Source of the DNA: Diphasiastrum complanatum
Taxonomy: Eukaryota > Streptophyta > Lycopodiopsida > Lycopodiales > Lycopodiaceae
NCBI GenBank assembly: GCA_029204225.1
Contig: CM055092.1
Location: forward strand, 14,968,059 to 15,032,058
DNA length: 64,000 nucleotides
Reading direction: 5' to 3'
Both the position numbers and the translations under genes were made by a program. Shown piece after piece: positions 49,722 to 61,822 of this stretch. The notes beneath the pieces were generated by a model. The model was not told the DNA's origin. It did no database searches and saw only the letters and a list, made by a program, of their open reading frames with translations. Within the stretch, counting starts at the first letter, position 1; every line of letters starts with the position of its first letter.

Positions 49722-51043
49722 CTAATGTGGATCAAGCATCGATCTTGAGATAAGACCAAGATCAGATCTATGCTTTGAGAAGGCACTTTTGCAAAGTGGC
49801 TTTGCAAGAAGATCAGCAATACATGAAGATGTGTTGACATGTTCCAAGTTGATTTCACCTCCAATGAGCTTTTCCCTTACAAAATGGTGTGCCACTTCTA
49901 TATGCTTGCTTCTTGCATGAAAAAAAGGATTGTTTGCAAGAGCTTGGGCCGATATGTTGTCACACTTGATCAAGGGAAGATCATCCTCTTTGATGCACTT
50001 TAGCTCCATGATTAACCCCTTGATCCAAAGCACCTCTTTAGTTGTTGTAGTGAGTGCTTTGTACTCGGCCTCACAAGAAGATAGGGATATGGTATCTTGT
50101 TTCTTTGAAAGCCAAGACACAAGATTGCCTCCAAGAAAGATAGTATATTCATTAATGGATTTTCAATCCATTTTATCACTTGCAAAATCAGAATCCGAAT
50201 AGCCAACAATGGTTAGATCTTCATTCTTGTACAATAAGCCATAATCTTGAATAGAAGATACATATCTTAGAACTCTCTTGGCCATCTTCCAATGTTGGAT
50301 CTTAGGATCTTGCATAAATTGACTCAATTTGTGCACACAATAGCTCAAATCGGGTCTAGTGATAGTAAGCCAAATTAAGGAGCCTATAAGACTTCTATAA
50401 AGTGTGATGTCCTCAAAGGATCTCTCATCACCTTTAATAGGGTCTTTGACATGTTGCTCCATGGGAGTATCTATGCCTTTACAATTTTGCATATTGAATT
50501 TTCTCAACATAGAAAAGACATATCTAGATTGACAAATAAAAGCATACTCTTCATGAAAATCAATCTCAAGGCCTAAAATGTAATGGATCTCTCCTAGATC
50601 TTGCATTTTAAATTCTCCTCCTAATGCATCCTTAGTTTCTTGAACTAGCATCAAACAACTTCCACTAAGAATAATGTCATCTACATAGATTAGAAGAATG
50701 ACAATATTACTACCATCAAACTTTAAGTACATAGAAGGATCATAGACACTAAGCACAAATCCTAATGAAAGTAGAAAGTTGTTGAGTCTTGAATATCATG
50801 ATCTAGGTGCTTGCTTCAAGCCATAAAGACTTCTAAATAGCAAACACACCTTAGATTTATCCTTGATGAATCCTTGAGGTTGTTCCATGTATATCTCCTC
50901 CTCAAGATAGTCATTCAAAAAAGCGTTGGAGACATCAAGTTGATACAATTTCCACTTAAAAAATAAGGCAAGAGAGATTATGATTCTTATTGTCACCATC
51001 TTTGCTATAGGAGCAAAGGTTTCTTCATATTCAAGGCCATATA
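49722..51043 (-). pseudogene. D1 pol, RT and RNase H part
   Basis: Continues the D1 polyprotein from the D2 insertion point. RT has YEETFAPIAKM (about 51030), QLDVSNAFL (50945), LKQAPRS (50800), and catalytic IYVDDIIL (about 50685). RNase H has YSDSDFASDKMD (50170), SWLSKKQDTISLSSCEAEYKAL (about 50110) and HIEVAHHFVREK (49890). Two stops are TGG-to-TGA (50796-50798) and CGA-to-TGA (50163-50165) relative to D2. Confidence 0.9.
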
Positions 51044-51778
51044 TGTTGATTTTCACACGTGTGGACTGTCCACTACATGTATTTGTGATCTCCTAAGGTG
51101 TGTAGATGCACCAAGATCAAGACTAGATTGAGATTCAAGATCAATCTTGAATCCTATGGCAAAAACACACTACTACATGCATTCAATCACTTCCAACTCT
51201 CACTCACACGTGTGGGAAGTATTCAAAAAATAATCTAAGTAAAAACAAACTGCTCTCCTCGGGTAGAGAGAGAAAATGCATCAAGAGCTCTCGGGTAGAG
51301 AGAGAAAGCTAGAAATCCAAAAACTCACAAAATCCATGAAATCACCAAATCAATTGATTTCAAAATGAGGAGTACAATGATACTAGTAGGTCCACGAGCT
51401 ACCACTATGCTTAACTATGATTGGACCACATTTTGTCACCTCTTGATCCTATTGGATCATTGATCTATGCACCTCTTAATTCTATTGGACTATATTCAAG
51501 CACACCTCAATTTCCTATTGGACCTCACAAGGTTCCACCTCTATATCTTGGAATTCATCAAACAAAAACTTTACACTTGTCTACACTCTAATTAGCAAGT
51601 GTTTAGCCTCTTACTCTATTTTGGCTCAATAGTGGCATTACAAGTGGAAATGCATAATTTGCCATCTATGCCAAATTTATCCCTATCAACATCCTACACC
51701 TAGATGCTTGATGTAAAAAACATAAGACCCCTATATCTAACATAGATAATCTTTTTCAATTCTTCACACTCCTCCTAA
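51044..51778 (-). repeat. 3' LTR of D2
   Basis: 735 bp, plus-strand ends TGTTGATTTTCACACGTGTGG..CAATTCTTCACA. Two CACACGTGTG palindromes are at about 51053 and 51205. GGGTAGAGAGAGAAA occurs twice (about 51260 and 51293). Confidence 0.95.
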
Positions 51779-51786
51779 AAAATTAT

Positions 51787-53400
51787 CTATGAAGATTTGA
51801 GCATTGATCTTGATATAACTCCAAGATTAGATCTATGCTTGATGAAAGCACTTTTGCTCAAAGGCTTGATGAGTAGATCGGCAATACAAGAGGACGAGTT
51901 GACATGCTCCAAATAGATTTCTCCTCCAATAAGCTTTTCTCTCACAAAATGGTGTGCCACTTCTATGTGCTTGCTTCTTGCATGAAATATGGGATTATTG
52001 GCAAGAGCTTGGGCCGAGATGTTATCACACTTGATCATTGGTAGATCATCCTCCTTGATGCACTTTAGTTCCATTAATAACCTCTTGATCCAAAGCACTT
52101 GTTTGGTAGTTGTAGTGAGTGCTTTGTACTCGGCCTCACATGAAGAGAGAGATATAGTATCTTGCTTTTTGGAAAGCCAAGATATTAGATTGCCTCCAAG
52201 AAAGATAGTGTATGCACTAATAGACTTTCGATCCATTTTGTCACTTGCAAAGTCCGAATCCGAGTAGCCAATAATGGATAGATCTTCACTTTTATAGAGT
52301 AGACCATAATCACAAGATGAAGATACATATCTTAAAATCCTCTTGGCCATCTTCCAATGATGGATCTTAGGTTCTTGCATAAATTGACTCAATTTGTGCA
52401 CACAAAAACTAAGATCGGGCCTAGTAATGGTAAGCCAAATCAAGGAGCCTACAAGACTCCTAAAAAGTGTGATGTCCTCAAAGGATCTTTCATCACCTTT
52501 ATTAGGATCTTTTACAATTTGCTCCATTGGAGTATCTATGCTCTTAGAATTCTCCATATGGAATTTTTTCAACATAGAGTGAGGATATCTAGATTGGCAT
52601 ATAAAGACATGATTTTCATAAAAATCAATTTCTAGGCCTAGGATGTAATGTATCTCTCCTAGATCTTGCATTTTAAACTCACATCCAAGTGCTAGCTTGG
52701 TTTCATCAACTAGCTTGATACAACTTCCACAAAGAATAATGTCATCAACATAAATTAGAAGAATGACAATATTGCTATCAACAAACTTTAGATACATGGA
52801 AGGATCATAGTCACTAAGAGTAAATCCTAGTGAGATAAGGAAAGAGTTAAGTCTTGAATACCATGATCTAGGTGCTTGCTTGAGTCCATAAAGACTTTTG
52901 AAGAGCAAGCACACTTTGGACTCATCCTTGATGAATCCTTGAGGTTGTTCCATATAGATCTCCTCCTCAAGATAACCATTTAGAAAAGCATTGGATACAT
53001 CTAATTGGAACACCTTCCACTTGAAAAAACAAGCAAGAGAAATAAGAATTCTTATTGTCACCATCTTTGCAACGGGTGCAAAGGTCTCCTCATAATCAAG
53101 ACCATGGATTTGAGCTAATCCTTTGGCACATAGTCTTGCTTTATGCTTGTTGATGGTGCCATCATGATTGAACTTGATCCGAAATACCCACTTGCAACCA
53201 ATCACATGCTGTTGGAAGGAGGATCCACAAGCTCCCAAGTATTGTTGGTGATCACCATACTCTTGCTTCATGGCATCATACCACTCCTTGGTATTGAGTG
53301 CCTCTTGTACATTGGCTCTTCATGAGACACATAAAAAACATAATTAGTGGAATCAAGATCCACTTGTTTGTCTTTGTCAACATATGAGAGCCTCTTAGGC
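51787..53400 (-). pseudogene. D2 pol, RT and RNase H
   Basis: A 494-codon open frame (53271-51787) holds GCKWVFRIKFNHDG, GLDYEETFAPVAKM, QLDVSNAFLNGYLEEEIYMEQPQGF-type RT core (about 53000-52920), catalytic IYVDDIIL near 52735, and RNase H with YSDSDFASDKMD and SWLSKKQDTISLSSCEAEYKAL to 51787. All catalytic residues seen in the family are present. Frame breaks at about 53395 (one C missing from CTCTCC(C)TC relative to D1), 53320 and 53240 separate it from the integrase frame. The residues just after 53271 are out of frame. Confidence 0.92.
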
Positions 53401-54992
53401 TCGGATCTCTCTCATGGATCTTCTTGGTGAAAAAATCCGAGGAGAGTCTTCTTCAAATCTCGACCCCATCACATCATGATTGTCTTCAAAATCAATAATT
53501 GATGATGCATCCATAGATTTCTTGATCTCGGCCTCTTCAAATGATGAGTGTTGATCTTCATGAAAGACAACATCTCTACTTTCAATAACTTGAGAAGCAG
53601 AGAGTATAAAGACTCTATAGGCCTTCTTGGTGGATGAGTATCCAACCATGATCCCTTTGCATGCACTAGGATCTTCCTTCTTCCTTGTTTCTAAGGGAAT
53701 ATGGACAAAGCATAAGCATCCAAAAACTCTAAGGTGATCAACCTTAGGCTTCTTCAAAAATAAGATTTCATATGGTGACTTTCCTCCAAGAGCTATATGT
53801 GGGAGCCTATTGCAAAGATAATTTGCACAATTAATGGCTTCTCCCCAAAAATCTTTGGGAAAAGATGCCTCAATTCTCATAGATTTTGCACATTCACATA
53901 GAGATCTATTCTTTCTCTCGGCCACTCCATTTTGAGATGGAGAGTAGGCACAAGAAAACTCTCTTTTAATGCCTTCAAGCTCACAAAAGTCTTGAAATTT
54001 ATTGGAGATATATTCACCACCTCCATCACTTCTAAGAGCTTTAATCTTGAATGAGAATTGCTTCTCTACATAAGCTTTGAAAATAAGGAAATGATCAAAC
54101 ACCATAGATTTTGAAGCAAGAAGATATATCCAAGTGAATCTTGTGTAATCATCAATGAAAGTAACAAAACAAGTGGCTCCTCCCTTGCTTGTAGTTGATG
54201 AGAAATGCACATCCGAGTGGATTAACTCCAAAGGATGCTTGCTTTTGATAGAAGACCTTGTAAATGGATTTTTGTAAGATTTAGCAATAGCACAAGCCTC
54301 ACAAGGCTTGATCTTCTTGGAGAATGACTTTGGCAAGCCAATAGCTTTGGATTCTTTGATCATAGAGAGCATGGATTTGTAGTTGGGATGTCCCAACCTC
54401 CTATGCCATAATTCCTCCATAGAGAGCTTGTTCACAAGAGCAACATTACAAGCATTCACATACCCATTTGGATCTAGTTTATAGATGCCACCAAATCTAG
54501 ATCCTAATGCAAGTATCTCATCATTCTTCTTGATAGTGCAAGTATCAACATTGAATTTTATATCAAGGCCATTATCAAGCAATTGGCCAACACTAATAAG
54601 ATTCTTGGTAAGCTTAGGTACATAAAGAACTCTAGAGAGAGAAAGAACTTTAGAGGATGCAAGCTTCAAGGGAATGTTCCCTATGCCTTCAATAGGACAT
54701 TCAAAATCATTTGCAGTGTATATTGATTTCTTCACTCCATCATAAGGTGCAATAGAAGAGAAAGAGTCCTTGGAGCTACACATATGTGAAGAGGCTCCAC
54801 TATCAATATACCATAGGCCGTCCTTCTTGAAAGGAGTAGATGAGAAACTAGAGACCATAAGAGATCCCTCTCCATCACTTGCAATAGTGTCTTCCTTCTC
54901 ATTGGTAATATTGGCTTGCTTGAGTTGATTCTTCTTTTTGAAGCAATTGGTGGCATAATGACCTTTCTTGCCACAATAAAAGCACTTGATCT
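53395..54992 (-). pseudogene. D2 zinc knuckle, protease and integrase
   Basis: Open from the gag zinc knuckle CFYCGKKGHYATNC (54992-54948) through 53395. Protease active site YIDSGASSHM is near 54808-54780. Integrase has HRRLGHPNY..CEACAIAK (HHCC, about 54410-54290), DVHFSSTTSKGG (54215), RSDGGGEYIS (54030) and QNGVAERKNRS (53930), so the DDE triad is intact. The frame ends at 53395 through a one-base deletion. The Pol product cuts the polyprotein and integrates cDNA. Confidence 0.92.
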
Positions 54993-55763
54993 TCTTCTTC
55001 TTCTTGAGCTTGGATGATGAAGCATTAGAGGAATCATCTTCCTCCTCATCTTTGTCTTTGGATTTGACTTTGTCCTTGCTTGAGGATTGTTGATTTGGTT
55101 CTTGCTCCTCTCTTTGTGCTTATCCTTGGCAAAGAGAGCTTTGCCATCATTATGAGTGAGAGAAAGCTTGTCTATCCTCAAGAGCTTATACTCTTGTCTT
55201 GATTCTTCTGAAATTAGCACACTTTGGAGAGCCTCCAAACTTGGTAGCTCCTCCTTAATGGCATAGGATTGGACAAGATTATCAAATTCACTTCTCAAGC
55301 CATTGAGAATGACTTGAACTAGCTCATTCTGATTGATGGAATCACCAATACAAGCAAGCTCTCTACGAATATCTTTTACTCTCAAAACATAACTAGATGC
55401 ACTCTCATCACTCTTTTGGCTACTTTGAAAGATTTGATTCCTAAGAGTGAGAAGCCTAGAGGTATTCTTAGCCTCATAGATAGTCTTGAGACAATCCCGA
55501 GCTTCTTTGGCTGTTGTACAAGTACCTATCTCCCTCAATATCTCATTAGAGACATTCATCTTAATGTAGTGGAGAGCCATCCTAGCTCTCTTTTTGTATT
55601 TTTGAACCTCTTGAAGAACTTGTGGTTCTTCTTCAAGGCCAAGAACTATGTCCATCAGGTCTTGAAGGATCAAGATGGACTCCATCCTCATTTTCCAGAT
55701 TGAATAATTTGAAGTGGTCAATCTTTCACTTGGTTCCAACAAGGATGAACCCATTGAAGACAT
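54940..55763 (-). pseudogene. D2 gag (UBN2-like), one frameshift
   Basis: Start MSSMGSSLLEPSERL at 55763 (the longer frame from 55817 adds LTR-proximal leader codons without family similarity). It contains NYSIWKMRMESILILQDLMD, HYIKMNVSNEILREIG and the SDESASSYVLRVKDIRRELA block typical of Copia gag. One frameshift near 55085-55110, in the Lys-rich stretch, moves the reading into the frame of the zinc knuckle and protease. Confidence 0.9.
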
Positions 55764-56514
55764 TTGAAGTGAAGAAAACTCAAATGATGAACAATAAATG
55801 TTGTTACACACTTTCAATAGGATCCAATAATTGAGTACTATCTCCTCCTATGAAAGATCTTACAACAATTTGTGATTCTCACTAGCTACACAAATCTCTC
55901 TAAAACAAGATCTATTTCACATCAAATGATGGAGTATAGGCAAAGCTAGGATCCAACACTCTTAGCACGTGTGAAATACACTAAGAAACCAAATTTGACT
56001 CAAATGCAATGATATTGCATGAAACAAAATGGCTAAGATCTCAAAATAGTGCCTAGATCACATATAGATGAGATTGGCAAGCATACAACTGTGATTTTGG
56101 ATCAACCAAGCAATCTCTTGACCAAACCAAATGTGTCCACCCAGGTCTAGGTGCCCTACCTAACCCTCTTCAAAAGCTTATAGCTTTTGATTGGCTCAAC
56201 CAAATGGAATGAAACTGATTGCAACAGAAACTAGACAAAAATAGCTTCAAAACAAGCTATCAAGCAAGATAAATGGATCAAACATGAGAGAGAACTTCCA
56301 AACTGAAATTGGATGTTCCTCACACGTGTCTGAGCACCTGATTCCGTACAGTACCAGGTCAGACCCAATCAATGTCCTTTTGATCTCTTTTGATCCAAGA
56401 TTGAACAAGATAGCTAGGAAAATGGGCCTTGACAATTTCTATTTCAAGATTGATGAAAATTTTTCACTTAGATGGATCAAAATGCATGGTAACCTTAGGT
56501 AGGCTCTGATACCA

Positions 56515-57251
56515 TGTTGATTTTCACACGTGTGGACTGTCCACTACATGTACTTGTGATCTCCTAAGGTGTGTAGATGCACCAAGATCAAGACTAGATT
56601 GAGATTCAAGATCAATCTTGAATCCTATGGCAAAAACACACTACTACATGCATTCAATCACTTCCAACTCTCACTCACACGTGTGGGAAGTATTCAAAAA
56701 ATAATCTAAGTAAAAACAAGCTGCTCTCCTCGGGTAGAGAGAGAAAATGCATCAAGAGCTCTCGGGTAGAGAGAGAAAGCTAGAAATCCAAAAACTCACA
56801 AAATCCATGAAATCACCAAATTAATTGATTTCAAAATGAGGAGTACAATGATACTAGTAGGTCCACGAGCTACCACTATGCTTAACTATGATTGGACCAC
56901 ATTTTGTCACCTCTTGATCCTATTGGATCATTGATCTATGCACCTCTTAATTCTATTGGACTATATTCAAGCACACCTCAATTTCCTATTGGACCTCACA
57001 AGGTTCCACCTCTATATCCTATTGGACCTCTTGGAATTCATCAAACAAAAACTTTACACTTGTCTACACTCTAATTAGCAAGTGTTTAGCCTCTTACTCT
57101 ATTTTGGCTCAATAGTGGCATTACAAGTGGAAATGCATAATTTGCCATCTATGCCAAATTTATTCCTATCAACATCCTACACCTAGATGCTTGATGTAAA
57201 AAACATAAGACCCCTATATCTAACATAGATAATCTTTTTCAATTCTTCACA
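56515..57251 (-). repeat. 5' LTR of D2
   Basis: 737 bp, next to the PBS complement at 56502-56514. Differs from 51044-51778 by few substitutions and one extra copy of TCCTATTGGACC near 57018-57033. Confidence 0.95.
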
Positions 57252-59014
57252 ATATATTTGTGCAAAGCCTTTAGCATATAATCTTGCCTTGTACTTGTTG
57301 ATGGAGCCATCATGATTGTACTTGATCTTGAACAACCATTTGCATCCAATGATGTGCATGTTAGGTGGTGGATCCACTAGCTCCCATGTGTGGTTGGTGA
57401 TCAAGGCATCATATTCAATTTTCATGGCCTCATACCACTCCTTGGTATTGAGGGCTTCTTGGACATCTTTCGGCACTTCATGAGAAACAAAATAAGCATA
57501 AGTGGAATCAAGATCCACTTGTTTTCCTTTGTCATCATAAGTGAGCCTCTTAGGCTCGGATCTCTCCCTCATGGATCTTCTAGGAGTGAAAATCCGAGGA
57601 CTTCCATCTTCAAATCTCGACCCCTCCATATGTTGATTGTCTTCAATAACAAAAGGTGATAGATTTTGAGGTTGCTTGATCTCGGTCCCTCCAAGATTGG
57701 ACTTTTCTTCTTCATGAAAAACTACTTCTCTACTTTCAATTATTTTAGAGGTAGAGAGCATGTAGTTTTGTTAGGCTTTCTTGTCGGATGAATATCCAAC
57801 CATTACTCCTTTTCTTCCACAAGGATCATCCTTCTTTCTTGTTTCCAAGGGAATATGGACAAAGCATATGCATCCAAATACTCTAAGGTGATCAACCTTA
57901 GGTTACTTCAAATAAAGTGCTTCATATGGTGACTTTCCTTCAAGAGCAACATGAGGGAGTCGATTGCAAAGATAGTTTGAACAATTGATGGCCTCACCCC
58001 AAAAGTCTTTTGGCAAGGATGCCTCAATTCTAATGGTTTTGGCACATTCACACAAGGTTCCATTCTTTCTTTCAGCCACCCCATTTTGAGATGGTGTATA
58101 TGCACAAGAAAACTCCCTTTTAATGCCTTCAAGCTCACAATAATCATGAAATTTATTGGAAGTGTACTCATCACCTCCATCCCACTTCTAATAATCTTGA
58201 TTTTGTATGAAAATTGCTTTTCAACTCGAGCTTTGAACTTTAGGAAATAGTCAAACACCATAGACTTTGAAGCTAGAAGATATAACCAAGTAAATCTTGT
58301 GAAATCATCAATGAAAGTTACAAAGCAAGTAGCACCACCCTTTCTCTTTGAAGATGAGACGTGCACATCCGAGTGTATGAGCTCCAATGGATGTGTAGTC
58401 TTAATAGATGACTTTGAAAAAGACTTCTTATGAGATTTAGATATGGCACAAGCCTCACATGGCATGAAATTCTTGGAGATAAGATTAGGCAAGCCAATAG
58501 CTTTGGCTTTCTTGACCACGGACACCATAGAACTATAGTTAGGATGCCCCAACCTTCTATGCCATAGTTCCTCCAAAGAAATATGAGAAGCAAAAGCACC
58601 ATCACAAGAGTTAGCATACTCTTTGGGATCAAGCTTGTAGATTCCACCATATCTAGACCCAAATGCAAGGATCTCATCATGCTTCTTGATTGTACATGTA
58701 TCAATATTGAAATTCACATCTAGTCCACTATCAAGCAATTGCCCAACACTAATAAGATTTTTTGTTATCTTAGGAACAAAAAGTACTTTAGACAGAGAAA
58801 GAACTTTTGATGATGAAAGCTTTAAGGGAATGGTCCCTATGCCTTCAATAGCACACTCATGATCATTTGCTGTGTAGATGGACTTCTTGGCTCCTTCATA
58901 AGGTGTCATGGATGAAAAAGTATGCTTGGAGCTACACATATGTGAGGAAGCTCCACTGTTGATGTACCACGAACCATCCTTCTTGAAAGGTGATGAAGAA
59001 AAACTTGAGACCAT
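57252..59014 (-). pseudogene. D1 pol, protease to RT start
   Basis: Protease reads YINSGASSHM at about 58960, so the catalytic Asp is Asn. Integrase HHCC (HRRLGHPNY..CEACAISK, about 58565-58445) and core residues up to the second Asp are readable. A frameshift near 58190 (after ..KIKIIRS) scrambles the frame, and homology resumes in others to 57770. 57761-57252 holds the pre-RT segment (RRSMRERSEPKRLTYDDK, then GCKWLFKIKYNHDG, KARLYAKGFAQIY). D2 inserted directly after this point. Confidence 0.9.
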
Positions 59015-59089
59015 AAGAGATCCCTCTCCATCACTTGCATGAGCATCTTCCTTCTCTTCATTGGAAATGTTGGCTTGCTTGAATTGACT

Positions 59090-59914
59090 CTACTTCTTGA
59101 AGCAATTGGTGGCATAATGCCCCTTCTTGCCACAAAAGAAACACTTGATGTTTTTGTTCTTCTTCTTGGATGTGAAAGCTTGAGAGGACTCATCCTCTTC
59201 TCCTTTCTCCTTGGAATTAAGATTGTTTTTGCTTGAAGAGGGTCGGTGTTGATTCTTACTTCTTGACTTGTGCTTGTCTTTGGTAAAGAGGGCTTTACCA
59301 TCAATGTTGAGAGACAGTCTTTCCATTTTCAAGAGTTTATACTCTTGTCTTGAATCTTCATAAATGAGCACACTTTGGAGTGCTTCCAAACTTAGTAGCT
59401 CCTCCTTAATGGCATAACTCTAAACAAGGTTGTCATATTCCTCCTTTAACCCATTAAGTATGACTTAAACAAGTTCATTTTGGTTGATGGAGTCTCCTAT
59501 GCATGACAATTCTCTATGGAGGTCTTTAACTCTCATTACATAAGCTGAAGCACATTCATCACTTCTCTGTACACTTTGAATAACTTGGTTTCTTAGTGTT
59601 AGAAGTCTAGAAGTATTCTTTGCCTCATAGATGGACTTGAGAGTATCCCAAGCATCTTTGGCATTAGTACAAGCACCAATTTCTCTTAAGATGTCATTTG
59701 AGACATTCATTTTGATATAATGTAGAGCCATCTTAGCTCTCTTTTTGTACTTTGGAATTTCTTGAGGAATTTGTGGTTCTTCTTCAATACCAAGTACAAT
59801 ATCCATCACATCTTGTAAAATTAAGAGAGATTCCATCCTAACCTTCCAAATTGAGTATTTGGAGGTTGACAATCTTTCACTTGCTTCTAATAGAAAGGCA
59901 CCCATTGAAGCCAT
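59090..59914 (-). pseudogene. D1 gag, with premature stops
   Basis: Start MASMGAFLLEASERL at 59914. The order matches D2 gag, with TSKYSIWKVRMES and HYIKMNVSNDILREIG. Stops at 59465-59467 (TAA where D2 has CAA) and 59418-59420 (TAG where D2 has CAA) interrupt it, and a third stop follows the zinc knuckle CFFCGKKGHYATNC near 59090. Not functional. Confidence 0.9.
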
Positions 59915-60657
59915 AAAGAATGTTGGAAATAAAAAAAGATGGATGAAAAGATTGCTTATCTTCTCACTATAGGAACCAATCAAGGGTAAAAAACCAAATC
60001 CTATATAAGACTAAGCAAAAAACTGTGAGATAGATCTTACTAGTCTGACAATCTCTCTAAAACAAGATTTGAATCATCAAAAAAGATAAAGTATGGCAAA
60101 AGTTATGGTTCTCTGAATTTCACACATGTGAAACACTCCAAAAATATCAAATCGACTCAAATACAACCTATTTGTATGAAACAATTTGCCTAGAACCTCT
60201 AAATTTTGCCTAAATCACATATAGATGAGATTGGTCAACTTCTGGGTGATTTTTGTGATCATTCAAGCAATAAATGACATGTACTCACGATTTGCCACAG
60301 TTCTAGATGCCCTACCTACGACTATTCAAAAGCTTATAACTTTTGATTGGCTTATCCAACTATCATGATTCAAATTGCATCAAATTTTACACATTTTTAG
60401 CTTTCTAGTGGGCTAAATTGCATGAAATTTGGATCTAAGGTGAGAAAGAACCACCAAACTGAAAATGGGCGGATTTCACACGTGCCTGCACCTGAAATTC
60501 CATACAGTACCTGATCTGAACCATTCAAAGTGGTTTGAAGCTCTAAATCACCAAAAAACTGCAAACTAGCTAGGAAGTAGAATCTAGACAATTTCTAGCT
60601 TGAAATCTGATCAAATTTGCAAACTTTTTGATTAGATTTGCTTGTAAATCTTAGGTA
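59915..60657 (-). promoter_or_regulatory. D1 leader between PBS and gag
   Basis: About 740 bp without an ORF. It contains a TTTCACACGTGCC variant of the G-box palindrome (60474-60486) and, beside it, a GTACAGTA.CTG-like module. The module also appears in the D2 leader (56319-56370) and in the H LTR (26550-26604). Confidence 0.5.
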
Positions 60658-60670
60658 GGCTCTGATACCA

Positions 60671-61283
60671 TGTTGAATTCACACATGTGGGATGCCCTAC
60701 ACATGTACTTTTGATATTTTAAGCCCAATAATACCATAAAGATCAAACTAGCATTGATTGACAATAGGAAAGCTGACCATACAAGAAATATTATTGTGTT
60801 ACAAGCAAGATCTATCAACAAAACATGAAACTAAGTACAATAAATGCCTCAACTTGGCTAGAGAGAGAATATGAAAGTACAAACTCGAGTAGAGAGAGAG
60901 GGCACAAAGAGCTTAGTCTCCAAATTTGCATTACACACAAAAATCATCATCTTCTCAATGAGAGTACATCACATATATATAGATCCATGGACTCTCCTCC
61001 TACTTTGAGTTGAATTGGAGTTATGAATCCACCTCTCAAGCTATCTAGACTTATTCAAGCCACCTCAATATGTCTAATTGTGCCACCTAGTATTTTCATG
61101 CATTAAATGTGGCATGCAAAGTACAAATGGCAATTCCTATGATAGCTCGTGTTTCTACTTCTACCTACCTTGAATATTTTATTCTAAGATGAGTCTTTAC
61201 TAAGCCAAAAGAGCTCAATTCATCTTTGGCATTTTTAGGACCCCTACTTACAACATTAGATAGATTTTTCCAATATTTCAATA
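60671..61283 (-). repeat. 5' LTR of D1
   Basis: 613 bp, TGTTGAATTCACACATGTGG..ATTTCAATA (terminal CA changed to TA). Near-identical to 49090-49703. Directly next to the PBS complement at 60658-60670. Confidence 0.9.
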
Positions 61284-61822
61284 GAGTTGAGTGTTATTAC
61301 ACGACGCTTCATGCGCTCTCATCAAGCAGATCGTTCACAATCAGAAAGTATTGTAGTTAGGTCTCTATCAAGCTTTCAAGCTTGAAGTCTCTTGAGCATT
61401 CTAGCTCAGTCTTTTAGAGATTTATTTAGAGTTGCTATTGCACTAATGCTTATCAGTAGAGCTACTTATTATCAGACTTATTCTCAGTTACTCAGAGACA
61501 ACTTAGAGTGTAGCGGTTTCTATCTGCTAATGTCTTGCGCTCATTAGCAACTGATTTTATTTTTCTGAATCAATACTATTTCTTATTGCATTCAGTTTAT
61601 GTCAAAATGCATGCATCTCTGTATTGCTTTTGTAACTGATATAAATTATTTGAGAATTCAATACTTTATGTTTAAACATGTAATCACTTAGTATCTAGCA
61701 AAAGTTAGTTGCTAAAGATTGAACATGATTTCCATCGCTACTGCTTTGTTCAATTTTTGATAGGCATAGTCATGCATTGGAAGTAGGAAGTTTCAACATT
61801 CATTATCTACCTATTTTCGACA
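61284..61822 (+). repeat. LTR-F, right part
   Basis: Continues the LTR-F piece that breaks off at 49089 when D1 is removed. It ends ..CTATTTTCGACA at 61822, directly before a PBS (TGGTATCAGAGC, 61823-61834). The first 230 bp match the inverted piece at 48230-48456. The D1 target site lies between. Confidence 0.8.

Larger units (their letters stand above)
51044..57251 (-). mobile_element. Copia element D2, nearly complete and young, TSD ATATA
   Basis: 6208 bp, LTRs 51044-51778 (3') and 56515-57251 (5'), PBS complement at 56502-56514, purine tract next to 51778, TSD ATATA (51039-51043 and 57252-57256). By eye the two LTRs differ at about four positions plus one 16-bp duplication near 57015-57034. 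Gag, protease, integrase, RT and RNase H are all present, broken only by a few frameshifts. It inserted into the sister element D1 at the AKGFAQ-I-Y-G RT start. Confidence 0.95.
49090..61283 (-). mobile_element. Copia element D1, split by D2
   Basis: LTRs 49090-49703 (3') and 60671-61283 (5') are near-identical. PBS complement GGCTCTGATACCA is at 60658-60670 and the purine tract (minus TTTTTAGGAGGAG) is next to 49703. Flanks GCGTT and GAGTT match at 4 of 5. The coding part is cut at 51043/57252 by D2, which left ATATA on both sides. D1 itself lies inside an LTR-F. Confidence 0.9.
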
